Shown here piece by piece: positions 50,540 through 62,399 of a DNA stretch of 64,000 bases. Both the position numbers and the translations under genes were made by a program. The first letter of the stretch is position 1; every line of letters starts with the position of its first letter. The notes beneath the pieces were generated by a model. That model was not told the DNA's origin. It ran no database searches and saw only the letters and a list, made by a program, of their open reading frames with translations. Source of the DNA: Epiperipatus broadwayi (lineage: Eukaryota > Onychophora > Udeonychophora > Euonychophora > Peripatidae); the NCBI GenBank assembly GCA_028023455.1, contig JAQFVV010000029.1, forward strand, positions 10,458,644 to 10,522,643, given 5' to 3'.

Positions 50540-50790
50540 CTTTACTAGGTTAAGACAGAGAAAGTTGTAAGAGATTATACATTAGGATTAAGAAATAAAA
50601 ATGGAAAAATAGTGAAAAATTTTATGATGTAAACAGTATGGTGATAACAAATGCTTTAGAACTCATGAAATGACTTACTCGTGGAAAGGATAGGTACAAC
50701 AGATTTCAGAGCAGTTTTAGGAATAGCATCAAGAATGCTTCTGTAGATGGAGATTGTAAATAAATAGTTCAAGAATGATGTTAAATTTTA
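50540..50790 (+). pseudogene. possible LINE endonuclease relic
   Basis: Translation in broken frames gives TLGLRNKNGKIVKNF, MVITNALEL and GKDRYNRFQS. These resemble the G-x-RNENG-x-x-[LI]-x-FC...LVI-x-NT..FKH segment of LINE endonucleases. No catalytic residue can be verified. Confidence 0.35.
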
Positions 50791-51114
50791 AGAATGTAAA
50801 AAGTTCTGAGTCAAAAAAGAAATTATTCATTAATAAAAGAAAAGAAAAACTTTAGCATTTTTTATTTTTTGGATATAAAGAAAACAAATATAAATAATTA
50901 AGCCATAATACTACAAATTCAAACAAAATGTGAAAAAAATTTAAAGCAAACTATATCATAGCCAAAAAACTTTGGATTAGTAATCAGATGATCAAAAAAA
51001 TGGTAGAAAAATACAAAATTCCTGATGGAATCATACATAGAAAGATTAGCTGTGAGAAGAGAATAATACTTCTCAAAACATTATGCATACATTAACATAT
51101 GTGCTATTATTGAC

Positions 51115-51225
51115 AGTTGAATGTAATTTGAATATTTAAATAAAGTTAAATTTTTCTAAAAACATTCAATACTTAATATTAGATTATGGAAACAGTTCAG
51201 TATATAAATACATATAAAAAGTATG
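51115..51225 (+). repeat. end fragment of the 57-kb palindromic element
   Basis: GACAGTTGAATGTAATTTG-type start, AAATAAAGTTAAATTTTTCT and CATTCAATACTTAATATTA blocks match 57355-57420. Confidence 0.7.
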
Positions 51226-51869
51226 ATTAGAGAAAAAAAATGTAAAGAGATAAAAATGTAACATGATTTAATTTTATATATAGAATTCACAAAACAAACT
51301 CTTAACAAGCTTTGAGAATACCCTCAACCCCACCGGTTTCTGCATCTAGGTCATGTGACATCTGACTTTATTTTTTTTATTATCATGATTTAATTTATAA
51401 AATAAAATTAGTTTGAATGGAAAAACAATTAGATGAAAAGTAATTGAATGTAAAAATAGTAATCCTTCATTTGTATTAATATAAATAGAGAATGAGATAG
51501 ATAAGAATGAAATAAAATGTGTATTAATGGAAGATGCGCTTATGTTGTTGAGATAATGTCTGACAATGTGCAAAGAAATTTTTAAGTTATGAGATTAAAA
51601 AATTTGATAAAATTAATTATTATCTGTTATCTAGGAGAGATCGATATGATTAATCTACAGAAGAAATATAACTCAATAAATAGTGAAGATTTTAGAATAA
51701 TGTAAGTATTGTTGAGAATAATGAAGAAGAGTGCTTATAATAGGTTAGATATGTGAAGAATATTTGGATTTAGAAAGATTAGTAACATCAGTGATGTAAT
51801 TGTAAGATTATTGCTGAAAAGAAAAAAAAAGTTTTATCTCACTGATCTTTAAAAACAATAAATAATTGG

Positions 51870-52061
51870 AATAACGTGAAAGCTAAAACCTTCAACAGAT
51901 ATGCCTTATACATGCTTACGTGACAGCCAATAAGATCGAATAATGACATCACATGAACCTCTCAATTCTCAAACTCATGTGATGTCATTATTCCATCTTA
52001 TTGGCTGTCACGTAAGCATGTTTAAGGCGTATCTGTTGAAGGTTTTAGCTTTCACATTATT
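51870..52061. repeat. fold-back element, copy B
   Basis: Shorter-looped copy of the 24.6-kb element. Arms of about 90 bp (51870-51960 and 51970-52061) are nearly complementary, with the central TCAATTCTCAAAC block. The right flank shares ACAATATTATCTGTTTACG with copy A. Confidence 0.85.
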
Positions 52062-52639
52062 ACAATATTATCTGTTTACGCTTAATAAATTTGATGTATT
52101 TACATTTGTTAATAAATAATTGGATGGTTTTTATAGTGGAATTCATAAGAAGTCTGAGCACCAGAAATGACAGTCGAACTCCCTGTCCATGAACTTTGAA
52201 CTCCAGAGTTGGCCATTACATCACTGCATTAAACCATACAGGGTACTGATTTTTAAAAAAAGCATTGAATAAAGTAAATAAGTTTAAATTTTGTTGGATA
52301 TTTTGGAAAAGAAAGCTGTAGAAATAGATAAAAGATGACTTAAATGATTTCTCTATGAATCAATAGATTAAATATTCTTACAAGAAAAATAGGTAAAGGA
52401 AGAGGTTATTTACAAGAATGGTTTCTTTTCTATAAACTTTAAAAATTATTAAAGAAGTGTTGTTTTGTTGACTATATAGTACAGAAAGAGGGGTTAATAG
52501 AATTATTTTGATGATAAAAATAAATTTATTTACATACAAATAGATATATAAACAGATAAATGAATTTGGTGTATTATATAGTTTTGACACTAGTTTGGAT
52601 TAATATATAATGGTTTTGCATAATACAGCATTATGTAAG

Positions 52640-52800
52640 TAGAGGATTTGAATTCAGGATTTTTCAGCCTATTCATTCTCCACTCTATACACATGGCCAC
52701 ACATATGCAAAAAAGATACACAATTTCCAATATATGTATTTCATGCACAACCAGCACTCATCAGTTGAGCCAGATCATAAATTGCACATTTCTATATCAG
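52640..52800 (-). repeat. SINE-like family c, minus-strand copy
   Basis: On the minus strand GATCTGGCTCAA, the hammerhead-like motif, a CATGTGTATAGAGTGGAG spacer and a degraded B box (GAATTCAAATCC) follow one another, matching the 47.4-kb copy. Confidence 0.65.
52727..52768 (-). ncRNA. hammerhead-like motif, family c, copy 4 (best preserved)
   Basis: Minus strand: TCAA pairs with TTGG (one G-T) as stem I. CTGATGA at 52758-52764 is intact, stem II GTGC/GCAT encloses TGGTTGT, and GAAA (52739-52742) is intact. ATACATAT forms a minimal stem III and A precedes the closing TTGG. All invariant core bases I can check are present. Confidence 0.52.
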
Positions 52801-52999
52801 TTCTATTTTTTATATAAATCTAAATATCTAAACAAGCATAAAGAAACCCAAAATATATAGATTCTTACTTGGACATATGTATGCTTATGCACCTAAAATG
52901 ATCGTAGAGTATCAGTGCAGTCAAAACATTTCTTACAATGCTATCTGTGGGTTAATATAGCTACAAATCCATTATAAATTGATTATTTTAGGGTTGATA

Positions 53000-55900
53000 C
53001 CTTCTGTGTTGACATAGAACAACACTTTTTATTTAATGTAAATTCACTATTTCAAATAAATAGTTTCATAAATTTAGAAAACATTGGAAAATCTGTATAG
53101 ATATTATCATATCTCACCTTGCCTTCAAATAATGGAGACTAATCCAGATTTACACTTATTTTGATCAGATTGAGCACTCATTGTCATAGACCAATGGTCA
53201 TACTTATAGATAAACATACATCCAATGGCAATGACAGATCAATAGGCTATACTGAATTTGATTGCTCTATCATGAAGAGGGATCTGGGTCATAAATAGTT
53301 AATCCATTTGGCAGTAAGGTCATACAATAACTGCCAAACTTGAATGGCAATATACGCATCATCTGCTATAAAGCTGAGAAATGAGGCAAGTTCAGCCTAG
53401 AATTGGAAGCTGCTAGATATAATGAGACACATGGCAAGCTGTAACAGTACAGCTGAAAGTGTCATCACCCCTACTCAAGAAGCAGGCTGTCATGGTATAG
53501 CTGGAATAGGTAAATTTATAAGTGCACTTGAAGTTCCTCCTTTCTATAGTTGGATGTTAATTAGAAGCTATACTAGCCAACAATAGCAGGCAGGTGGTAC
53601 AACGAATACATATAGTAAAAATATGCAATTGTATATTTGTTAATAAATATTGCAATCATATTTCATGAGTTTGTGTTTATAAATCTTAAACCACCAATAA
53701 ACACAATAGATGCCAAAAGAATGTTCCATGAAATGAAGAACTCTGTGCAAATACATCAAAGGATAAAAAAAAATTGATAAGGAAAAAGATATTATTTCCT
53801 AGAAACAGCCAGTTATAATATTCAATTCATATTCACTTTAAAACAAATGATGATTGTTCTATTTTTTTTTCTGTCTTTATTGGCAAAAATTAAATACAAA
53901 AATTTGAATCAGTTTTTATCAAATGTTATTAATGTGTGTATTTATTTTATTTAGCTAACAAACAAACTAAGAATAAAAGATATGTGAAATGGTTGTGTGA
54001 AACAGTTATTGTATTACATTGATTAGTCAGCAAATTCTAACAAATGACCATTGCCCTTGATCATAGAGAAATGTAACAATACAGAATACAATTAAAATTA
54101 ATTCCCCATATAATCAAGGAGAGACAAAGCATCATATTCTCCAGGAAATCAACAGTTATGACATAAATTAGCTTTCTTCATGAAACTTGGTGCTACTCAA
54201 GTGGATACTTATTATAAGAGACATCCTTTCAGTTTCATAATATTAATGGACAAAAAAAAACCATCTGCAATTCCCTATTTATTCAAGTGTGAACATTTTG
54301 CAGTATGCAGAATATATTTAGAATATGAAGGCTAAAATCTGAACTTTTAGCAATTTTTTTTAATGTTATAACAGTGATAAATTGCATATAAGATTTTGGA
54401 TAAATATGTTTGATTATTATATTGATGAAATGGCATTACAAGATTATCTATGATATCTTATTGGAAATAGAATACCAAGGAGGGGGAATTGTAAGTAACA
54501 ATTTCATAATAGTGTTTTCACTATAAATTTTGAACTGACAGAAGATATTTGCATGCATTAATTATTGTCCAAGGTTATTATCTTCCATAGCAACTATTTC
54601 TAAAAAAATATCAACAAAGCTTGACTAAACTTTGGCAGCAATGACTTCTCAGCATAGATCTACCTTATGTAGAATTTGTTTAGAGATATGGGTGATCTGG
54701 CTATGGAAAATTTTGGATTATTAATATGATCAGAATAGTTTTAGCTTGTGATAATGGCAATATTATGCAAAAATAGATTTACTAACCAAAAAATACGACA
54801 ATATAACAATACAAATATTAGATAATGAAGCAGGTAGCAGGGGCCTCTGAAAAATTCCTCTTTATAATCTGAAAATAGAGGATATTTTAAGAATTTTTGT
54901 TATTTACACATAATTATTGTAGGTCCATAGGCAAAATCAGTTGATCAGATAAAAAATCAAGTAATCAAAAGATAAATGTTGAAGATTGATACCGTCAAAT
55001 GTTGCTTAAAAATCTACTGTGAGAATAATCAAATTAAATTGTTTTCTGTGCATTACAGGATATAGAACAAAAGAATACAAATCCTCTGGAAAAGTGATTC
55101 AAGTAAAAATTTATGAAAGAAGATACTCAACTATAATTAAACACAACTCTTTCTGAGATAGAAAGTAATTAATATATTTTTTGAATAATTAAAAAATGAT
55201 TTGTTTATTCAAATTGGGCATTTTATATTAAACAGTCAAACCAGTGGAAAATTCCATTAAATTTGAAGATGGAATCTGATGAAGGATCTACCCGGTTCTA
55301 TTGGTAATGTGATCTATGAAAGCATGAGTGATCAATGAATACCAGATGATGCCAGCTCTTCAGACTACTTTTTTGACTATTCTTGGTTTTATCATAGAGT
55401 TACACTAGATTACTGACATCCACCCAGAAGCTATCTGTACTTTATGCTACTAAAATAAAAATTTCAATACAAAAAAAAGATGGATGTTAAGGAGACCAAT
55501 TTCTTCAAAATTATTTCAAAAACTTTTAAAGAAGTTTCTAAAGATTTAAAATAAGAATTTTCCATGTCTCCAAATAAATGATAATCATTAAAGTTATTTA
55601 TAAATATTTTTACAATCGATACAAATGAGAAACTGAGAATTTGTTAATTATATTTAATTACTTTGCAGACAGGAATGTAAATAATTTAAAGCAAAATTAT
55701 AGTAACTTAACAAATTTAAATTATTTGGGGACATTAAACTTATTGGGGGAGAGGGATATATAGTTAATTATGTTTATTTGTGTCAGGAAATAAAATGAAA
55801 TAAATAATTAGAAAAATTAAATCTTTATAAAAGGCCAGACTTCTCATGATGAGCTTTTTATAATGATTAATTTAATATATCAAAGTTCTATTGATTACAT

Positions 55901-56925
55901 AAACATGCATAAACATATATTTACCATTATTTATACGCATGTGTATAATAAATAAACTTATATAAGTTTATGTAATAAATTGCTAATTAGATCAAAATTC
56001 TCATAAATTAAGTAAAACATTATGAAAAGTACATTATAAGAAATGGTGTGTTTTGTTTTGTTTTTGATAAAGATTTAATAAAAGGAATGCAATAAAAGAA
56101 GTTTTGAGCATTTTAAGAAAATTAAATTGATTTGAGAGCATTTGGTATATCTTTTATGTTACAATTTCAAAATATGGAGTTTGAATTGTAAAATGAAAAA
56201 ACAAAGATTAAAATGACATAAAAAAAACAAGGAAGGACTTTGTTGAGAATAAGTCTTTTAATACAACTTGTTACCATGGGAAAAAAAAAACTTATCTACA
56301 GATAGTTTTTTTTTAAAAGATGATCTTAAAATTTATTCATTGAATGATTTTTGTATATATGACTATCAGCTATTCATAAATTCTTACATTTTACTTTTAG
56401 TAACAGAAATTTTATTGTCATAGAAAATAAAGATAACTACTTAAGATAATCCTAAATAAGATAAATATTGTTAATAAATAAATTGATCTCTTATCAAAGA
56501 TTAAACTCATGACCATTTGTTAGGTTGTATATTACTTCATTAAAAAATGCCACTACATATATTTATACATAATGTATACACTCAAAAGATAACAAGACAC
56601 TATTTATATTGATTATTTAAATGTTCATTACTATTATAGTCAACAATACATTAAAAGTAAAAAATTATAACACAATCACTAGATATTCATATTCTAGACT
56701 GCAGTGTCCAATTGCCACACATATTTTTTTTAAAAAAGATTATCAATGACTTCTAGATATTCACAAACCAAGTGTTAAGTAAATTTGTCCAATGATGAAC
56801 TGTCAAATGCATTAACTTTTAGAATTAAACCTTTTATATTGTTAAAAACATAATTTTTAATGATGGAATTAATTTTAATATAAAACCATTAACAATCAAA
56901 TAATGTAATTCCTTTTAGTCAATAG
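53000..56925. other. intronic DNA with unidentified old repeats
   Basis: The block at about 53080-53640 is GC-richer and may be a decayed element, but no motif was recognised. The 54.0-55.5 kb part has long stopped frames and no identifiable domain. 55990-56060 resembles 50225-50285. Confidence 0.4.
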
Positions 56926-56956
56926 ACCAAGTCTATTATTCAATCTACATTTTCCG

Positions 56957-57510
56957 TTTAGTTGTATTTATTTAGTGGACTATTTCCATCATCTAATATT
57001 AAGTATTGAAAGTCTTTAGAAAAATATAACTTTATTTAGCGAACAGGCAAAAACTCTCCATATAGTAGTGCCACCTTGTGCTAACCATAGTAATTAATGG
57101 ATGCCAGAAGGCTTGTGCATAAAATCCCTATCTAGTGTCTACTCATCCAATATCCCCAGACTAGTTTCTGGCTTGTAGCCTTCATCAGTGAGGAGCCATT
57201 GATTATTATGGTTAGCACAAGATGGCACTACTATATGGAGAGTTTTTGCCTGTTTGCTAACAGTTATGTGCTAGCATGAGATGGTGATCATGTGATGTTT
57301 AGGGTTTTATAACTTTATTTAAATATTCCAATTACATTCTACTGTATACTACTAACAGTTGAATGTAAAATATTTAAATAAAATTAAATTTTTCTGAAGA
57401 CATTCAGTACTTAATATTAATCAATAAAGCAAGTCATATATAGTGTGACATTAATATTAAATAATGGAAGTAGTCCATTATATGAATACAACTAAAATAC
57501 CATCATCACA
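56957..57510. mobile_element. palindromic element containing a hammerhead-like motif
   Basis: Outer inverted ends (TTTAGTTGTATTTATTTAGTGG near 56958 with its complement near 57470-57505) and inner inverted blocks (GGCAAAAACTCTCCATATAG near 57047 with its complement near 57230) surround the ribozyme-like segment at 57153-57194. Near 57422-57450 a 30-base piece of the 27-28 kb unit is present. An isolated end lies at 51115-51225. Confidence 0.7.
57153..57194 (-). ncRNA. hammerhead-like motif, family a
   Basis: Minus strand: TCCTCA pairs with TGGGGA over six bases (one G-T). The core CTGATGA (57182-57188) is intact, stem II GGCT-ACA-AGCC follows, then GAAAC, TA, GTC with C as cleavage-site base. 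The only irregularity is an A-A pair closing stem II and a two-pair stem III. The stem I sequence is the same as in family b, which links the two families. Confidence 0.55.
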
Positions 57511-57639
57511 AACATTCAGGAAAACATTTTACTTTTCCCCAGTAGTTATATATTTATAGTTTTAGTCATCCAACATAATCATTTTTTTTTTCTAAATCTA
57601 CAATTCAAAACTTCTACTATTTTCTGTCTATTTTACTAA

Positions 57640-58370
57640 TTACCAATATGGCAGCATTTACAAAGCAAATTCAAGAAAAGTTTTCTGAGATAGCTTTGAT
57701 TAATTTAATTAAGATATTTGATTCAGTTACTAAAAAAAATGAGATTATTGTTTGAAAATAGCTGGCTGTCTTTTTAGATTTATTCTTAGAATATAGCTGC
57801 TATGTGATAAAATTTGAGAGAAAAAATATATAATTGGTAGTAGAAGAACTTAAGTATTTGGTGCCAAAGAAGAATGTTTATCAGCACCGATTATATTATG
57901 ACAGTGATCTCTGGAACAGTTTATGAAGCAGACATCAATATAAAACATAGATTTTGAAGGTACATTTTTAATTTGAGATGATTAAATGCAAAAACAAAAA
58001 CTTTTTGGCAAAAAAATTATGTTGATGATTAAAATAGTGTTCTTAATATTTTAAATACAACTTTCATATTTGGTTAAATAATTAATATTCAAAAAACACA
58101 AGTGCTTTATCAAACAGTGATAGAATAATAGCTCATGTGATAATGATATTGAGAATGTGGATTGCTTCAAAAATCTTGATAGCTGTTTAGTAGAAAGGCA
58201 AACAAGAAAGATGATGCACAACATACATTGTGTGTTGCCGCAATCAACAAATTAAAAAAGTGTATTTTATCATATGACTGCTAGGTCTAGTTTCATGCAG
58301 TGTAGAAAGACAAAATACGGAATTGGTCCAATTCCGTCATTCCTAGAGCAAACTTCTTATGACCTCTAAA
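57640..58370 (+). pseudogene. reverse-transcriptase relic, same lineage as the 10.9-kb relic
   Basis: In broken frames: ALINLIKIFDSVTKK (motif A, near 57700), FNLR-LNAKTKTFWQK (near 57970), YVDD (near 58020), NIQKTQVLYQ (near 58090) and ENVDCFKNLDSCLV (near 58155). The order and the FNL-x-AKTKT spacer match the 10.9-kb copy. Stops and shifts prevent expression. Confidence 0.6.
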
Positions 58371-59123
58371 GCAGTAAAACATTTATTATTATTATGATAG
58401 TATAACTAATATAAGTAAATTATATAGTTGTTATTTTGCCAAATTTATTTTATAGAATGAGAGGATGACTCTTAGCAACATAACGTAATGGTACTGGGAA
58501 AAAATTATTTAAGAATTCTGGGTAATTTTTTGAAAGTATGATGTCAAGATCATTAGACCAATCAATATGTTCTGAACTTGCAGTATGTGATGCTATTAAA
58601 TCTTATATTTATAGGAAAATATCTTCTTTATATTGACTAAGTGAAATAGATAAAGAGTCAATTTCTAGAAAATTACTTATGAAATTGGTTTATTTCAGAG
58701 CTGCAAACTTCATTTTTTTTATTTAAAATGTTTCAAGAACACTTAATGATTGGATTCATTAAGATTATATGGCTGAAGATAAAACATGATAGAAGGCAAT
58801 GATGCAAAAGTTTTTCAGAAAGAAGTCTGTGTTGCAAAATGTCAGATAAATGATTTTTTTAAAAAAGGTATATTTTTGTTTTTCATTCTCTTACATTTTT
58901 TTCTAAAATTAGGATGACCACAATTCTTTAGAAGTGATTGTGAATGATGATAATGATGACAAATTTAAAGTTTAACTCTGATAAAGATCTTTAACATATC
59001 CCTTTCTAAACAGCATTTCTGATGATCTATAAAATATTCAACTCATTCAAGATTATTTATTCACTGAAGTTGTGATTTGTAAACGATATAATTATTTATT
59101 TCAAAAAGTATAAATCTACTTAC
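58371..59123. other. AT-rich intronic DNA
   Basis: No feature recognised; immediately downstream of the 59.1-kb exon in the minus-strand gene. Confidence 0.5.
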
Positions 59124-59190
59124 CTTATTATTTTCTGTCTGAAGTAATCTCATATTTACTGCAGGTGTTAAACCAATGTTTCCTTTAACT
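59124..59190 (-). CDS. 67-nt internal exon of the minus-strand gene
   Basis: On the minus strand a long pyrimidine tract ends in TTTTTTCAG (AG at 59191-59192) and the exon is followed by a consensus donor GTAAGTAG (GT at 59122-59123). Only one frame is open: VKGNIGLTPAVNMRLLQTEN followed by NK, ending in phase 0, which is the phase in which the 34361-34434 exon starts. It begins with one base completing a codon of an exon further upstream, so at least one more 5' exon exists outside the recognised set. No domain is recognised. Confidence 0.65.
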
Positions 59191-60811
59191 CTGAAAAAAA
59201 AAAGGAAAAATAAATAAAATATTGTATTAAAAATTATCAGATTTACTAATAAAGATCAACTTTCATTATTTCTCTATGGGATGCAAGATCTTAAGTATTT
59301 AACATTAATTTAAAAAAATTAATTTCATAATATAAACAATCTATACAGATTATCAGTTAATATGCAGAATATATTATATCTGAAAATTATATATTAATTG
59401 TCTTTAATATAAAATTCTAGTACTTATTATGATAATTATGCATTTATTGACTTTTCTTTTTTTAGGCAACTTGTAATTTTTCTATAAATTTAAATCACAT
59501 TGATAAAAAGCAAAAAATCTCTTTGAGTAATTCATTTTAGATCAAAGCCACATCTAATTGTCTTTATAAAACAAAACAATGAAGATGAAAACATTATTCA
59601 CCAGGTCAGTTGTCAGGCGATTTAGCACCATTCCCCTTTGTCTTACTTTTTAACTAAGAAAAACTAGATATCAATTTACCAAAACAACAATTGTTTTGCT
59701 ACTGGATTATGTATGACCAACCAATATTTAACTTTATTAAAAACATGAAAAAATAGAAGGTACTTTAGTATTAGACCTGCTGTGATTGGAACTTAATCTC
59801 AGAAACAAATCTATAAATAAATACCAAATTAAACACATTTAAAATCTTCTAAAAATGGAAATAAATTATTTTTTACCTCAATACTTCCATTTGGTATAAA
59901 CTTGTTACTAAAAATCTTGCTTTCACTGCTAATTTTATATTTTCAACTATGATCCATTTTGGAGGACATCAAAAAGTTTAGTCCGTTCCATCCAGTGATT
60001 GTCATTATTTTGATTAGAATTAGGTCATCATAATAAGGTAAATATGTGCTTGGTTTTTCTTTTTTTTTTAAATAGTTTTTTTTTGAGGGGGGGGGTAAAG
60101 AAATAGATCTATTAAGTTTGTCGGAGGATCCCATACAGACATTATTTTGTGAGACCACAAAGTTAGAATAATTATTACCAGATGAATATCTCACAAAGGT
60201 CTAATATCAAAGTACAAAAAAAAAAGAAAGACATCTAAATAAAAAGACTTTTTCTAAAGCAAATTATAATGATTAAAATACATGTAAAATTCTTAATTGA
60301 TAACATCATTAATTTTCTTATTTATTTTATTTAAGAAGTCTTTTTTTTATTGATAATTATGCAAATGTCTAACATATATTGAATATTACTATTTAATTAA
60401 TTAAATTTAATTGTCTTATTTCTCGGCATGCTTTATTTATTGTTCCATACTTTTAAATATTCATTTTATTACTGTATCAGACCTCCAAATGTTGATTCAT
60501 TAATTAAGATAGTTATGTTTCAATACAAACCACTTTTCTAATTTCTCTTGATATTCTTTTAAATTACAGTCTTCAATCATTTAAGTTTTTCAAGCCATTG
60601 ACCATTTTTTCCTTAGTTGTGACAATGAGACTGTGTGTTTGCACAATCTCATTTTTGTAACTTTAAATAAGCCTACAGCAATTTTGACTAAACTTTTTAA
60701 TTTTTTTTTGTGCACAAGCCCTTGGTGCAGAAAAAGCAATATTAGCAAGAGGTTTACTTAATAACCTTTTTTATATAATACCATTTATACACCTTTCTTA
60801 TTTTCTTTTCC
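59191..60811. other. AT-rich intronic DNA
   Basis: Intron upstream of the 59.1-kb exon. The part at 59795-59875 shares a repeat with 46570-46650. No further exon could be supported. Confidence 0.5.
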
Positions 60812-61239
60812 CAATGCAATAAAATAAATTTTATTCCTTGATATTTTCATATGGTTTGGATTGATCAGCAGTCTTTATGAGAGCTAGAATATTCAAATAT
60901 ATATTTATCCATACAATTATTACATATTTATATACCCATAAATAGATATAATTATATAATACATTATTTATAATACTTTACATTTTAGATTTTATATAAG
61001 ACAAATATTTTAATGAACCTAATAATTATATATCTGTATACATTATGAATCTTCTTGTTTTTAATTCTTATTTTTGTTAATTTTTATATTTTTAATGCAT
61101 ACATTTTTTTGTTTATTTAACATTTTTATAACTTTAAAACTTTTTAATAATTTATTTTATCATTTTAATTATTCTATTATAGTTTTAATCATGCATTATT
61201 TAATTATACATTTATACTTTTTTCAAAATTTTTAATTCT

Positions 61240-61990
61240 TTTTATATGTATAAAACCTTACCTCCCTCTTCAATTCTAAACACTTTTGACTGACAAAAAT
61301 TTAAGTGTCTTATATTTTGCATACTACCCCTCCCTATAAATATTTTAAAGACTTTCTTATTCTGTTTTCAATCTATATATTTATTTAAAAAACTAGATTT
61401 TTATAAAAGTAATGTTTTCAAGCCCAGATCTCTATTTAATAATGGTCTAACATTTTTAGTTATGATAGCTTCTTTAATTTTTGTATCACTTTTATTATTA
61501 GAATAATGAATTATTTTTATGCTTATCTTTTCCAAATTTGTGTCCTATCTCTAGTCAATGTTAATGAGTGATTTTTAAAATCATATTTGTAGTAGGTTAA
61601 TTTTGTATAAATATTTGTTTTTACCTAATATAATTGCTTTTATTATTTGCTTGATGTGCTTTGCATTCAATTAAATCTATTTGTACAATTTTCTATATTT
61701 TAAATATATTCATATACTAAGTATATTCTTTATTTTTTATTTTAAGTTTTATTTATATTCTTTACTATGTTGTTATAATTTTTTATACCTATATATTTTT
61801 ATTGTTTTTATCTTTACTATTATTATTTTTCTTCTTTTTTATTATTAAATCTTTTTTTAACAATTTTATATTTTATAACTTTTATTGGATAATCATTATT
61901 TAAAAGTTCTTTAATTATTAATTTTATTTGCTTACTACAACCTGTATTTGAACAATAATTTATAGCTATATACATTATTGAACTTATTTA
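61240..61990 (-). pseudogene. Penelope-like linker and GIY-YIG endonuclease (minus copy)
   Basis: Minus-strand translation in broken frames gives LEIGHKFGKDKHKN near 61550 and corresponds block by block to the plus copy. The linker before it is extremely A-rich, as in the plus copy. Confidence 0.6.
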
Positions 61991-62399
61991 GTTTGCATTT
62001 TAAAAAGGAATATCAATAAGACTGATAATTAATGATACAAACTCATATTTTTACAGAATATCAATATGACTGGCGAATAATATTTTTAAAGAATATATTA
62101 ATAACATTAGCAGTTCTTATATTAAAAACAATAAAAATTTGATAAAAAAAGTTAAAGATAAGACAGATCAAAATAGTAATTATAATATAACAATGGTAAA
62201 AATAGATTTTGTAAAGATTCACCAATTTCAATGTAGAAAAGCACAGAATTAGCAATTAATAGGTATAAAAATGCTGATAAAAAAATAAATAAAAGTTATG
62301 AAAATTAGTTGTAAAGAAATCACATTTGAATTTAATGAAGATTAATATAAACAACAAAAGGTGCTAAATAATATACATATATGGAGGAATTAGAGGCAT

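Noticed and set aside
55255-55300. CTGATGAAGGATC as a hammerhead core
   Set aside because: No GAAA and no pairing flanks.
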